A stretch of DNA of 44,644 bases from Microcaldota archaeon (GTDB lineage Archaea > Micrarchaeota > Micrarchaeia > Anstonellales > Anstonellaceae), in contig JAKAJC010000008.1 in assembly GCA_021814005.1 (NCBI GenBank), positions 1 to 44,644 on the forward strand. The letters run 5' to 3'. Below the pieces are notes generated by a model. That model was not told where the DNA came from. It was given only the letters and a program-made list of their open reading frames with translations, and made no database searches. Within the stretch, counting starts at the first letter, position 1; each line of letters opens with the position of its first letter. Shown piece after piece: positions 1 to 9,205 of the stretch. Position numbers and translations under genes: made by a program.

Positions 1-22
1 GCACAATGATTCTTGATGCCAT
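1..22 (-). CDS. Start of a further gene in the pilus operon (partial)
   Basis: An ATG read on the minus strand at 22 opens a frame (M-A-S-R-I-I-V) that runs off the window edge. A purine-rich GAGAGTGAAG lies just upstream and the preceding T2SSF gene stops 15 nt before it. Archaeal type IV pilus operons often have a second platform gene here, so that is the expected product, but seven codons cannot show it. Confidence 0.4.
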
Positions 23-37
23 GTCTTCACTCTCAAT

Positions 38-925
38 CTATTCATACAGCCGCGGCCTGCGCATGAACACGTATCCGATAATCATGCACTGCATCGTCAT
101 TCCGCCCAGCACCAGCATTGTGTATATTTCGGGCGTGACGCCCAGCACGCCGAACACCGAGAAAATGACCAGCACCGTCGTACCCACGGTCGGCAGCACG
201 GCCGCCACCAGAAGGTAGATGAGCACCACGAAGTTCAGCTCGGCATTGTATGCTTTCACCGAGCGCATCTGCGCGTCCACCAAGAGCTTGATGATGCCCT
301 TGAGCGCGTTGGTGAGGTTGGAGCCTGAGCGCATGGCCGTGATGAGCTGCCACACGGTTTTTTTGAGATATTTGCTTTGGCTGCGCAAAGCCATGTTCTC
401 GAGCGCGGCTGAGAGCGGGGTGCCGGAGCGCACCTCGTTCACCGCTTTTTTCATCTCGGCCGACACCTGCCCGTAGTCGCCGTCTGACACGTTGGCCAGC
501 ACCTGAAAAATCGGAATGCCGGAGCTGGTCTGTATCAGCATGTCGCGCGTGGCGAAGAGCAGCCCCCTGTCAATTTTGGCGGCCACCGAATTCGCCAGCA
601 AGCGCGGGTAATACAGGTGCATGACAAAGAAGAGGAGCCAGGTGATGAGCAGCCCGAATAACGGGGCCAGAACCATCAGCGGTCCGCTAACCCCGCGCAC
701 CTTGACCACGACTATTGCAAACAGCAGGCCCATGATGCCCCAGATGATTGCGGAAAGGCAGGAGGCGAACGCATACGTGTCCGGCTCGACGGCTATGCCC
801 GCGTTGGTCAAATCGTAGCGAAGGCCCGGATAAACGCTGCTCAGGCGAGTCGCCATCCCCCGAAAGCGCACCTCCAGCTTCTCGGCAAGTGACATCGGGA
901 CGAGCATCAATCCAATGCGAGCCAT
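38..925 (-). CDS. Type II secretion/type IV pilus platform protein (T2SSF, TadC-like)
   Basis: This 295-residue protein looks like the inner-membrane platform of an archaeal type IV pilus or related secretion system. Hydrophobic segments lie near residues 55-75 and 80-105, with a pair at about 228-285. Between them is the helical T2SSF domain with the usual LLFATRDMLIQTSSGIPIFQ and SGTPLSAALE-type stretches. In this family the protein anchors the assembly ATPase at the membrane. The ATPase gene ends 22 nt upstream, and a GAGGTCC ribosome-binding site supports the ATG at 925. The domain assignment is firm; which appendage is built is not. Confidence 0.88.
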   Translation of the reverse strand: MARIGLMLVPMSLAEKLEVRFRGMATRLSSVYPGLRYDLTNAGIAVEPDTYAFASCLSAIIWGIMGLLFAIVVVKVRGVSGPLMVLAPLFGLLITWLLFFVMHLYYPRLLANSVAAKIDRGLLFATRDMLIQTSSGIPIFQVLANVSDGDYGQVSAEMKKAVNEVRSGTPLSAALENMALRSQSKYLKKTVWQLITAMRSGSNLTNALKGIIKLLVDAQMRSVKAYNAELNFVVLIYLLVAAVLPTVGTTVLVIFSVFGVLGVTPEIYTMLVLGGMTMQCMIIGYVFMRRPRLYE

Positions 926-947
926 AAACTGGACCTCGATTCAATTT

Positions 948-2705
948 TCAGGCTGCCGGAGCCTCCAGGTTCCTGTTAGCGATGTCGAAGACTTCTTCGG
1001 GATTCGAGTAATAGAGCGAGAAAATGTTTCCCACCGAATCTATGTCGGTGATTTTGTTTTTTATCATCCAGCGCAGAATCGTCTGCCGCTTCTTGTTGTC
1101 GTCCATGATTTTCTCCTTTGTCATGCCGGTGTGCAGGTTGAGCTCTTTGTAGAAACGCGCCGGCTCCGAAACTTTCTCCCACGTGTCGGAGCGGGGCCTC
1201 CAGCGGAACACGATGTTCGGCTCGACAACGTTGTCCTCGCTGGCTTCGCTCACCTCGGCAATTTCGAGCGTGCGGCGCAGGTTGCGGCGCCGGTCGCGGA
1301 ACTGCACCACGAGAAGATGCAGCGTGTCAAGCTCGGCGGCCGGCAGCTCGATGGGCGGGTTTGTCATGCGCCTTACCGCCTGCGTGGCGGTATCGGCGTG
1401 GAGCGTGGAATACACCGAGTGGCCGGTGTGCATGGCCTCGAAGGCAACCTCGGCCTCGCGCTGTTTGCGAATTTCTCCCACGAAGATGCGGTCAGGGCGC
1501 ATACGCAAAGACGTGGTGATGCAGTCCAGCATGGTCACCTCGCCCTGCCCTTCAGGATTGGGAAGGCGGGTGAGAAGCGGAATCCAGTTCCACTGGTGTT
1601 TGGGCAATGTCAACTCGCGGGTGTCTTCGATAGTGATGATGCGCTGGTTCGGCGGCACAAATGCGGCCAGAGCGTTGAGGGCGGAAGTTTTTCCCGATGC
1701 CGTGCCTCCCACCACCATCATGTTCAGCTCGTAATGGAACGCCTGCCACAGCATGGCGGCCATTTCAAGATTCATGGTGTGCGCTGGCTCGCCAAGAAGA
1801 TTGATGATGGTCCACGGCACGCGGGCGAAACGGCGAATGGTGATTGTGTTGCCGTGCGAGCTGATGGGCACAAGGGTTGCGCAAACACGGTCGCCCATCT
1901 CGAGGCGCGCGTCCAGAATCGGGGTAAGCGTTGCAATCTGGCGGCCCACCCTTCTTGCAATCTGGCTCGCGTAGTTGAATATGGCGTTCTCGTCGGGCAT
2001 GTAAATGTTTGTCTTGAGCCATCCGAACCTGCGGTGGTAAACTCCAATAGGTGATTTGGCGTTGTTGACCGCAATTTCTTCCAGCCAGTCGTCGCGGTTG
2101 AGCAAATCCAGCTCGCCGAGGCCGAACATGATGTGAAGAAGCAGGCCGGCCAGCATCTCGGTTGTTTCGCTGCCCAATTCGTATCTGGCCAGCGTTTTTC
2201 TTATGGTGTCATGAAACCCTTTCCGGACAGCCATGACGCGCTCAACGTCGGCCACATCAGAGCTCTCGGCGGGCACCGATTTGATGAGCTGCTCTTTTAT
2301 CTGGTCAAGGAAAATGCGGGTGGGCACGCTCAGCTCCACCAGCGAGACATGGTACAGCCGCTCGCGCCCCGAATCGCGGATTTCCACCGTGGCCGGCACG
2401 TCGTCGGCCTTGAAAGTGTAAGTCTCGATAAGGCGCCCCAGCGCCGGTTCCTCGTCGCTCACAGACTTGCGCGGTTCGGACGGCAGCTGGACAAACACAA
2501 CCTGCGGTTTTTCCATCACGTTGAGCGGGTAGTCAATCTGCACCACGCCTGCCTGCTCCATGAGGCCGGCCAGTGTTTCGAGAGCTGTCGGACTCATGCG
2601 CAATTCTCGCGTGAGCTGTTCCAGCCCCCGCCGCTCGGAGCGCACCAACTGCACGAACTGGTCGATTTTTGTCTGCAGCACGAATGGTGCAGGGCTGGGG
2701 AGCAT
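948..2705 (-). CDS. Type II/IV secretion system assembly ATPase (GspE/PilB/TadA family)
   Basis: This 585-residue hexameric ATPase would power pilin polymerisation from the cytoplasmic face of the membrane. The Walker A motif is GGTASGKT (residues 333-340). The Asp box follows as ITIEDTREL, then a Walker B-region VGEIRKQREAEVAFEAMHTGH and a His box STLHADTATQAVRRM, all in family order. The N-terminal 60 residues resemble a winged helix, and the region between that and the ATPase core matches the usual N2 domain. It sits between pilin-like genes and the T2SSF gene, as in archaeal pilus operons. A T-rich stretch at about 2730-2760 separates it from the upstream gene and may hold both a terminator and its promoter. 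Confidence 0.95.
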   Translation of the reverse strand: MLPSPAPFVLQTKIDQFVQLVRSERRGLEQLTRELRMSPTALETLAGLMEQAGVVQIDYPLNVMEKPQVVFVQLPSEPRKSVSDEEPALGRLIETYTFKADDVPATVEIRDSGRERLYHVSLVELSVPTRIFLDQIKEQLIKSVPAESSDVADVERVMAVRKGFHDTIRKTLARYELGSETTEMLAGLLLHIMFGLGELDLLNRDDWLEEIAVNNAKSPIGVYHRRFGWLKTNIYMPDENAIFNYASQIARRVGRQIATLTPILDARLEMGDRVCATLVPISSHGNTITIRRFARVPWTIINLLGEPAHTMNLEMAAMLWQAFHYELNMMVVGGTASGKTSALNALAAFVPPNQRIITIEDTRELTLPKHQWNWIPLLTRLPNPEGQGEVTMLDCITTSLRMRPDRIFVGEIRKQREAEVAFEAMHTGHSVYSTLHADTATQAVRRMTNPPIELPAAELDTLHLLVVQFRDRRRNLRRTLEIAEVSEASEDNVVEPNIVFRWRPRSDTWEKVSEPARFYKELNLHTGMTKEKIMDDNKKRQTILRWMIKNKITDIDSVGNIFSLYYSNPEEVFDIANRNLEAPAA

Positions 2706-2772
2706 TTAAAGCTTATCCCGCCCGCGCAACGGAGATAAAAAATAAACAGAACAAAACAAAATCCGGGTGCCT

Positions 2773-3723
2773 CTATTTTCTCGCCATGACCAGCTGCCCG
2801 CCATAAGTGGCATTGTAATATGTCAGATTCACGCTGATTGGCATGTACATTTTCTCCTCGGCCGCGCCGGAATAGGTTTCCAGAATGCTGGCGTTCCATG
2901 AGCAGCTCACGTTGTTCTTGCCCAGCGCCGGCACATAGGTGGCGTTGTTTTCGCCCCTCACGCGCAGTGCGTCCGGCCCCACCCAGTCGACATGAATGGT
3001 CTGCATCCATCTGCTGGTTCCGTCGTAGTAGCGGGCCGAGAAGCTGCTCGAATTCGCAGTGTCGAACATGGCGTTCGAAACGTGCAGACCGCCGCTGTCG
3101 TAAAAGAAAATGGTGGCGTTGACCGTGGTTCCGTTCGCGCCCAAATCCCCGAACGCGACGCTGGCCGCGCCGCCCGGCCGTCTGCACGTGATATTGACGC
3201 CAATCACCCTCGGGACCGCGGAGCCGACGGGCGCAACGAGCGATGCCTGGTCATAGGCGGCGTTGGAATTGTCGTGCGAATATACCAGGCGTGTCATGCT
3301 GGTTTGCACCAGCTGCCCGCTGGAATTCATGCTGCTGTAATTGTATGTGAGGTTGGCATGCGTGGCGGCGGTCCAGTTGCTTGTCAGCCAGCTTTGCAGT
3401 GGCCCCAAATCCACCATTCCCGAAGCGGCCGCGCTGAGCGGGAAACCCGCGTCGGAAACGTTCAAGCGCACGTGGGTGCTGTTGCGCCACAAAGTCGCGT
3501 TGATGCCCAGGGCCTGCGTGCTCAGCCGGCTCAATTCTTCGAGTCGGCCGGCCAGCACGTCCTCATATGCCGGCGCGTCTATGCTGTTCCGGCGCTTGTC
3601 GGTCTGCTCCACCCAGAACGCCATGAGCGCAAGAAGCACGGCCACAAGAAGGAAAATGGAAAGCGAGTAGACCATCCCTTTTTTCAGGAGAGAGCCAGAC
3701 GTCTTTTTTTCCATGTCCATCAT
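2773..3723 (-). CDS. Membrane-anchored pilus-operon protein, unknown
   Basis: This 316-residue protein has one N-terminal membrane helix (about residues 14-35) after a short basic lead (KKTSGSLLKKGM). A long extracytoplasmic domain follows, rich in Asn, Ser and Thr with many N-x-S/T sequons. That architecture suits a minor pseudopilin or an envelope protein assembled with the pilus, though no class III motif is visible. The ATG at 3723 overlaps the upstream stop as ATGA and has GGGAGGG in front, so translation is probably coupled. The longer frame would add 11 unlikely residues. No family recognised. Confidence 0.7.
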   Translation of the reverse strand: MMDMEKKTSGSLLKKGMVYSLSIFLLVAVLLALMAFWVEQTDKRRNSIDAPAYEDVLAGRLEELSRLSTQALGINATLWRNSTHVRLNVSDAGFPLSAAASGMVDLGPLQSWLTSNWTAATHANLTYNYSSMNSSGQLVQTSMTRLVYSHDNSNAAYDQASLVAPVGSAVPRVIGVNITCRRPGGAASVAFGDLGANGTTVNATIFFYDSGGLHVSNAMFDTANSSSFSARYYDGTSRWMQTIHVDWVGPDALRVRGENNATYVPALGKNNVSCSWNASILETYSGAAEEKMYMPISVNLTYYNATYGGQLVMARK

Positions 3724-4178
3724 CCCTCCCGGGCATAGGTGCGCACCCGCACCCATTCATACGAATAATTGGTGCTGTTGGCGCGCCAGACCTGCGCCAC
3801 CCATGTCTGCGCCCATGCCGTATCTATAGTCTGGTTGCATCCGCTGCGCGTGTAAGACCAGACGGGGGTGCCGTTGCCGGGGTTGACAGAATAGACTTCG
3901 GCCTGCGCGCAGATGGCGGCAGGCAATCCTTCCATGAGCGCACGCGCCGCCGTGTCGTTGGATGCCGCCCATCCGAGCCATGCGCCGTTTTGCGCCCCCG
4001 CGGCAGCCAGGTCATGCGCATACTGGCGCAGGAGCGGCAGATGGGCATCTCCCGACATCGCCGCAAGGCCGGAAGCCATCAGAAGGGCGGTGAAAAGCAG
4101 CAGGGCGGCCAGCAGCGCTTCCACTGACAGAACCACGCCGCGCTTGAGGGGAATTTTCGCTCTGCAAACCAAATCCAT
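3720..4178 (-). CDS. Pseudopilin-like membrane protein, unknown
   Basis: This 152-residue protein has a basic N-terminus (CRAKIPLKRG), one hydrophobic helix (VLSVEALLAALLLFTALLM), and a soluble domain with several tryptophans and N-glycosylation sequons. The glutamate inside the helix (SVEALL) recalls the Glu5 of type IV pilins, so a minor pilin is possible. I chose the ATG at 4178, 5 nt after the previous stop. An overlapping GTG at 4202 would add eight residues. Its end overlaps the next gene by 4 nt. Confidence 0.65.
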   Translation of the reverse strand: MDLVCRAKIPLKRGVVLSVEALLAALLLFTALLMASGLAAMSGDAHLPLLRQYAHDLAAAGAQNGAWLGWAASNDTAARALMEGLPAAICAQAEVYSVNPGNGTPVWSYTRSGCNQTIDTAWAQTWVAQVWRANSTNYSYEWVRVRTYAREG

Positions 4179-4183
4179 CTTTC

Positions 4184-4726
4184 TCACGTCTCGTTCTTCC
4201 ACACGCGCAGGCGCACCAGCACCGTCCGGTTGTCAAGCACCGCCAGGCGCGTGCCTGCCGACACGACGACTGAAGTGGAGTTTGGTGGCGCGCCCATCAC
4301 CGAAATATTGGTGCCGTTCATCTCGCTCACGCGCACGTCCGCGTCGAAATAGCCCAAGCCCATCTTGAGCCGCGTAGCGTTGTAATACGTCGGGCTGTTG
4401 AAATATGCGGCGAGCTGGCCGAGCTTGAAGGAGTCGATGCGCCCTCCTCCCTCGCCGCTTCCCAGGCTCAGCACCGATGCCTGCAGCGGGGTGTATCCGG
4501 CAGCCGCCCAGTTGGACGGATTGCCCTGCGCGTCGATAATGGCCGACAGCCCGCGCTGCATGGCGTCATCTGCCAGTATTCTGGTGTGCCATTCTCCGAG
4601 GCGGTCGGTCTGCCGGTTGTATGCCTCATACGCGATGGCCACAAGCAGGAGAAAGACCGCCATTGATATGATGAGGTCGCTGATGAGAATCTGGCCGCGG
4701 ACAGATGCAACGCAGGTCTTTTCCAT
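4184..4726 (-). CDS. Minor pilin-like protein
   Basis: This 180-residue protein begins with a short lead ending in RGQILISDLIIS and a hydrophobic helix to about residue 35, followed by an extracytoplasmic domain. The Gly-Gln junction before a hydrophobic helix is like the cleavage zone of archaeal class III prepilins, although Asp stands where Glu is normal. The ATG follows the stop of the major pilin gene with no spacing, so the two are probably co-translated. Likely a minor pilin; the exact role is unknown. Confidence 0.65.
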   Translation of the reverse strand: MEKTCVASVRGQILISDLIISMAVFLLLVAIAYEAYNRQTDRLGEWHTRILADDAMQRGLSAIIDAQGNPSNWAAAGYTPLQASVLSLGSGEGGGRIDSFKLGQLAAYFNSPTYYNATRLKMGLGYFDADVRVSEMNGTNISVMGAPPNSTSVVVSAGTRLAVLDNRTVLVRLRVWKNET

Positions 4727-5164
4727 CTACCCAAGCCCCTGGACATACAGTCCGGTGTCGTCGTGCATTATGCGTATTGTCTGGTTCGCGCTCAGGTTGA
4801 TTGGCGTTGTCACATACTCCAAATGCCGCACGAATGCGGCAGTACGGTTGTCCTCGCCCCGCGCGATGATTTCGCTGCCGGAAACAAGCAGCGTCTGCGC
4901 CGGGAAAGTGTAGAGCATGATGGTGACGTTTGTGCCCGGTCCGGCGATGCCCGCCCCGTCGATGGCGCCGGCCAGCTGCTCGGCCGCCCTCTCGCCCTCA
5001 AGCTGCGACTGCATCAAAAGCGTCCGCGCGTTCATGCTGACCGACACTTCATAGATGGCGATAAGGATGACGATAAGGCCTGCGATAGCCACGACATACT
5101 CCATGCTGGACTGGGCCCGGCCAGCTTTGCCCCGCCCCATTTCCTCTCGGCCACTCTTCATCAT
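4727..5164 (-). CDS. Type IV prepilin with class III signal peptide
   Basis: This 145-residue pilin is the first gene of the operon. The lead GRGKAGRAQSSMEYVV contains the archaeal class III consensus Q-x-S-x-E-Y. A prepilin peptidase would cut just before the Gln, leaving a hydrophobic helix (about residues 18-40) that forms the fibre core. The rest is a small Thr/Asn-rich head domain. The start at 5164 (MMKSGREE) is chosen because a TATA-like CTTAAA lies 25 nt upstream, giving a leaderless transcript. The longer frame to 5224 would read through that promoter. Confidence 0.88.
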   Translation of the reverse strand: MMKSGREEMGRGKAGRAQSSMEYVVAIAGLIVILIAIYEVSVSMNARTLLMQSQLEGERAAEQLAGAIDGAGIAGPGTNVTIMLYTFPAQTLLVSGSEIIARGEDNRTAAFVRHLEYVTTPINLSANQTIRIMHDDTGLYVQGLG

Positions 5165-5185
5165 TTCGGCAATAGGCCGGGGTGG

Positions 5186-5191
5186 TTTAAG
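5186..5191 (-). promoter_or_regulatory. TATA-like element of the pilus operon
   Basis: CTTAAA on the minus strand is centred 25 nt before the pilin ATG at 5164, the spacing of a leaderless archaeal promoter. Confidence 0.5.
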
Positions 5192-5271
5192 AGCGCATCG
5201 GCCCCGGAAAAAATCAAAACGCAAATCTTGAGCGCCCGTCTGTCCTTTTCCCCAGCGCCTGCCTAGAAAGT

Positions 5272-5279
5272 CTTATAAA
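5272..5279 (+). promoter_or_regulatory. TATA box of the surface-protein gene
   Basis: CTTATAAA is centred about 25 nt before the ATG at 5300. The upstream in-frame ATG at 5282 lies almost on the TATA box and therefore should not be transcribed. Confidence 0.7.
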
Positions 5280-5299
5280 TCATGCCAAACTACGCCGGT

Positions 5300-8200
5300 A
5301 TGGTGGTATTAGTGTTGTCTTCAATTCCCCGTCCCTTCGTGGGCACCTTAGCTTGCGTTTTTGCGCTCGTTCTCCTCGCTCTGGCCGGCTTGTCCAGCGC
5401 CTATGTCAACCTCAGCACCACGCCAACCAACAACATCACCGGCATGTTCGGTACGAGCGCCGTCTATCTTTCCAACTACCAGAATTCCTATGTCATCATC
5501 CAAATCAACACCACCGCCAGCGAAACCAACGCGAGCAAAAAAATCACCAACGTCACTCTGGTCAATCCATCCGGCTCATTCCTTTGCAATGAAGGGACGT
5601 ATGTCAGTTTTGTCAACACCAGCGCTGTTTCCAACAACTCAGTCATCAGCAACTGGACCGTCAACTGCACGGTCAATGCCACCAACGTTTCGAACGCCCG
5701 CTACCTGCTCAATATCACGGCCTTCAGCGCCAACCAGTCCAATGCGTCCGACGGCGTGGCCAACAACACCAGCCTTATCAACGACCCGACCATTGTCGTC
5801 GACAAAATCGGCCCCAGTTTCGCCGTGGCCGCCTTCTATACTCTTGACAATGCCACCTATCTGGGCGGCAACAGCCAAAACAGCAGCGCGTTCTTCTCAG
5901 TCTACTATGCCAACTCGACAGCCCAAAACAGCATCCTCAATCCGCGCATCAACATCACAGGTCTGAGCATGGGCAGCGGCGCCCCGGTCAACCTCACCAT
6001 CGGTTTCATCAACATGTCCTGCGGTTCGGGCAGCACCGGCAACTATACCTCTAATTCAGTCAATAATGCCTCCTTCTACAACGCCACCTGCAATGTTTCC
6101 GGCCTCATCAGTGCGGCCAACATCACCTATCCCACTCCGTTTACCATCAACATCAGCGTCACCGACAAGGCCGGCAACACCAACTGGACAACCCTCACCG
6201 CCCTTCTGCACAACCTCGGCACGGTGCAGGGTCCGCCGGCAAACGCCACCGGCCCCGGCGGCATTAACATAAGCCAGTGCGTCCGCGAAGGCAATCTTAC
6301 CACCAACATGAGCCGTATCATCAATTTCGGCGCCACCAATTTCGTGATGCAGATGCAAATGAATGGCTCCGTCGGCTGCTCCGCGTTGTTTGGCATGGAC
6401 CAAGCTGCCCCGTGGGGCAACATCTTCCAGACAGCTGGCATGGTCAATTTCACTCAAGTCAATATGAGCACTCAGGAGCAGGCCAACACCGTGATGTCGG
6501 CCATGGGCAATCTGGTGCGGATTGAAATCACTCCGCCGCACTCGTTCAGGCCATCGCGCATTTTCATCAACACCTCCGCCTCGGGCGCCAATGCCATCAA
6601 CACGTCCGCCTATGTGTCGTTCTACTACCTGCCCTTCACCTCGGTGCCCAACATAGCCTATGACGGCGGCGGAAACAACAGCGTTACCGTGAACTCCAGC
6701 ACCGTCTGGTATGACGCCGGCAATTTCACGTCTTTCATGAACCTCACCCTGCTGATCGGCAACTTCTCGGGTTACAACCTCTCCGACGTGACAGCCCCCA
6801 ACTTCACTCTTACCGCACCGGCCTCAACAGTCTACACCACAAACTCAACATGGATCAACCTCACAGTGAACGGCACAGGCTCTGACGTGCAGAACATCTC
6901 GTTCAGTTTCACCAACGTCAGCGGGTCTGCATACGGCTCGCCCTACTACTATGTCATGGCCACGAACGGAACCGTGACTCTCAACTCCTCCAACTGCACC
7001 AACATCTCCAACGGCTACGAAACACTCAGGTGCTACTTCCTCTTCACCGCCCCGGCCACCGGCAACTACACCATGACATACCGCATCTATGACTACGGCA
7101 ACAACACCAACAACAGCACCGTGACCTTCGCCCTCGGCGACGTGGTCCCGCCTGTCGTCACGCTGGTTTCCCCTGCAGACGGCAACATCACAACCTCCCA
7201 ATACATGCCATTCGTCTTCAACATGACCGACACCAACTTCAGCGCCAACTCGAGCTACACAAACAACACCTGCACCCTCTACATCAACGGCACGGCATAC
7301 GGCACCAACGCCACCCTCAACAGCTCAACCGCCGGCACGAACATCACCAACAACGCCTCATTGGCCAACGGAACCTATGTGTGGCTCATCGGCTGCACTG
7401 ACGGGGCCGGCAACTCGGCCAACTCGTCCAGCCGCACCCTTATCGTCGACAACAGCACGGGGCCCACCCTCTCAGTGAGCGTGCCGACCAACGGCAGCTT
7501 CTACAACCGCACCATCAGCTTCACCTACAACGTCACCAGCAGCAGCTTTAGGAACGTCACCATCTCGGCCATCAACTCGACCGGTTCCTATGTGAACAAC
7601 TTCACCAGCACCACTCCAGGTGTGGTGTCCACCACCATGAGTGTTCCGGCCGACGGCATCTACAATTTCAGCGTGACTGCCTTCGACAACCTCTCGCGGA
7701 ACGCCACCGTCAGCCTCTCCAATATCACGGCCGACGCGACCGCCCCGACCATTGCCTTCACCAACCCCAACTCCACGGTCATCTACACTCCGACAAATGC
7801 CACCTACAACAGCTCTGCAGTTTCGCTCAACTTCACGCCCAGCGACACCTATTCGGTCGCCAACTGCAGTTACAAGCTGGACAACAATGCCAGCTGGACC
7901 AGCGCATCCTGCGCCAACAACGTCCTCTCCAATATCAGCCTCATCTCCGCAGTCACCAATGTCACCGGCACTCACACGCTGCAGGTGAGAGTCAACGACA
8001 GCTCCGGCAACACCGCCTACGGGTCCATAATCTTCGTGGTTGACATTGCCACCACTCCAACCAGCGTAGTGGCCGGCGCCGGCAACTACAATATCACAAA
8101 CAACACCACCTGCGTGCTGCTCCCCTCCAGCCTTTCCAACGCAAACCTGAGCGTCAACAGCAGTGTGGCGGGTGATGGCACCGCCGGCATCAACCTTACG

Positions 8201-9142
8201 CAGAACAACGTCAGTTCGACAGCCACCAATGTAACCATCACAATCAGCGGCACGCTGAACGTCACCATCAACACCACTGGCAACGACTATGTGCTCGAAT
8301 TCCGCACCCCCAACACCAACATTACCGGCCCGCTGAGCTGGAGCGGCTCGCTCGAAATGCCGACAGTCAAGGCAGTCACGGTTGTTTCTCCGCCGACGGT
8401 CAGCGGCTACACCACTGCCGTGACTTCGGCCGTTGAAATCGGATTCCTGAGCGCAAGGCTCAACCTCAGCTCTCCGGCCCGCCTGCTCCTCATAGGACAG
8501 GGCACAGCAACGCACGTGGGCTGGTCGCTTAACGGCGGAACGCTGACAGAAATCACCGCCACCTGCACATCGGACGCGGCGGCAGGCCTTGGCTCCAACC
8601 ACGAATGCAAGATTGTGTCAGGCAGCGATTTGGCCGTCTGGACCGACCACTTCACTGTGTTTGCCGCCTACACGCAGACAGCCACCACAACTACAACCGC
8701 CTCGACAAGCTCCACGGGCGGCGGCTCATTCCCGCCCCGCCCAGGCACCACCTGCACGCCGGCATGGACCTGCGGCACCTGGGGCGCCTGCCAGAGCGAC
8801 GGCACGCAGACTCGCGCCTGCACAGACTCGAACTCTTGCGGCTTAACCAGCGGCAAGCCGGCCGAGATGCAGACCTGCGCCTACACCGCGCCAACAACCC
8901 CGCCAACCACTCCACCCACAACTCCGCCCACACCGCCCCCGGCAACTCCGCCCGCAACGCCGCCGGCCGCAAAGCCGTCAGCCCCGACCTTCCAGCTGCC
9001 GGCCGTGTCTTCGGCTGCCGCGCCGCTCAGTGACGGGTTGAGCGCCATCCTTCCCACCATCGCAGTGGCAGGCGTGATTGTGCTGATTGGCGCAGTCGCG
9101 TTCTTCCTGCTCAAGCCCGGCAAGCGCCACAAGGGGCTCTAA
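5300..9142 (+). CDS. Giant cell-surface glycoprotein with Ig-like repeats and TSP1-like domain
   Basis: This 1280-residue protein has an N-terminal signal sequence (VGTLACVFALVLLALAGLSSA). A very long Asn/Ser/Thr-rich ectodomain with dozens of N-x-S/T sequons follows. Repeated Ig-like modules appear, such as PVVTLVSPADGNITTS followed by a GCTDGAGNSANSS-type strand. Near residues 1152-1194 there is a Cys-rich thrombospondin type 1-like segment (TPAWTCGTWGACQSDGTQTR). A Pro/Thr stalk (TTPPTTPPTTPP) and a C-terminal membrane helix with basic tail (about 1250-1280) complete it. This suits a glycosylated S-layer-like or adhesin protein. It is divergent from the pilus operon, so both may be expressed on the same surface. 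Asn codons AAC dominate, giving a low-complexity composition. Confidence 0.85.
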   Translation: MVVLVLSSIPRPFVGTLACVFALVLLALAGLSSAYVNLSTTPTNNITGMFGTSAVYLSNYQNSYVIIQINTTASETNASKKITNVTLVNPSGSFLCNEGTYVSFVNTSAVSNNSVISNWTVNCTVNATNVSNARYLLNITAFSANQSNASDGVANNTSLINDPTIVVDKIGPSFAVAAFYTLDNATYLGGNSQNSSAFFSVYYANSTAQNSILNPRINITGLSMGSGAPVNLTIGFINMSCGSGSTGNYTSNSVNNASFYNATCNVSGLISAANITYPTPFTINISVTDKAGNTNWTTLTALLHNLGTVQGPPANATGPGGINISQCVREGNLTTNMSRIINFGATNFVMQMQMNGSVGCSALFGMDQAAPWGNIFQTAGMVNFTQVNMSTQEQANTVMSAMGNLVRIEITPPHSFRPSRIFINTSASGANAINTSAYVSFYYLPFTSVPNIAYDGGGNNSVTVNSSTVWYDAGNFTSFMNLTLLIGNFSGYNLSDVTAPNFTLTAPASTVYTTNSTWINLTVNGTGSDVQNISFSFTNVSGSAYGSPYYYVMATNGTVTLNSSNCTNISNGYETLRCYFLFTAPATGNYTMTYRIYDYGNNTNNSTVTFALGDVVPPVVTLVSPADGNITTSQYMPFVFNMTDTNFSANSSYTNNTCTLYINGTAYGTNATLNSSTAGTNITNNASLANGTYVWLIGCTDGAGNSANSSSRTLIVDNSTGPTLSVSVPTNGSFYNRTISFTYNVTSSSFRNVTISAINSTGSYVNNFTSTTPGVVSTTMSVPADGIYNFSVTAFDNLSRNATVSLSNITADATAPTIAFTNPNSTVIYTPTNATYNSSAVSLNFTPSDTYSVANCSYKLDNNASWTSASCANNVLSNISLISAVTNVTGTHTLQVRVNDSSGNTAYGSIIFVVDIATTPTSVVAGAGNYNITNNTTCVLLPSSLSNANLSVNSSVAGDGTAGINLTQNNVSSTATNVTITISGTLNVTINTTGNDYVLEFRTPNTNITGPLSWSGSLEMPTVKAVTVVSPPTVSGYTTAVTSAVEIGFLSARLNLSSPARLLLIGQGTATHVGWSLNGGTLTEITATCTSDAAAGLGSNHECKIVSGSDLAVWTDHFTVFAAYTQTATTTTTASTSSTGGGSFPPRPGTTCTPAWTCGTWGACQSDGTQTRACTDSNSCGLTSGKPAEMQTCAYTAPTTPPTTPPTTPPTPPPATPPATPPAAKPSAPTFQLPAVSSAAAPLSDGLSAILPTIAVAGVIVLIGAVAFFLLKPGKRHKGL

Positions 9143-9205
9143 GCAGCAAAAGGGAAGGCGGCACCTTCCCATATCTTTTTATTTTTTAACATTCTATCTA
9201 TTTTC

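Noticed and set aside
915-2054. Long plus-strand frame (379 codons) opposite the assembly ATPase
   Set aside because: It lies antisense to a clear ATPase gene, is rich in His, Arg and Val as expected of a shadow frame, and has no motif.
7472-8602. Minus-strand frame (376 codons) inside the surface-protein gene
   Set aside because: Arises from the biased AAC/ACC codons of the glycoprotein; composition Gly/Val/Asp-rich and no promoter.
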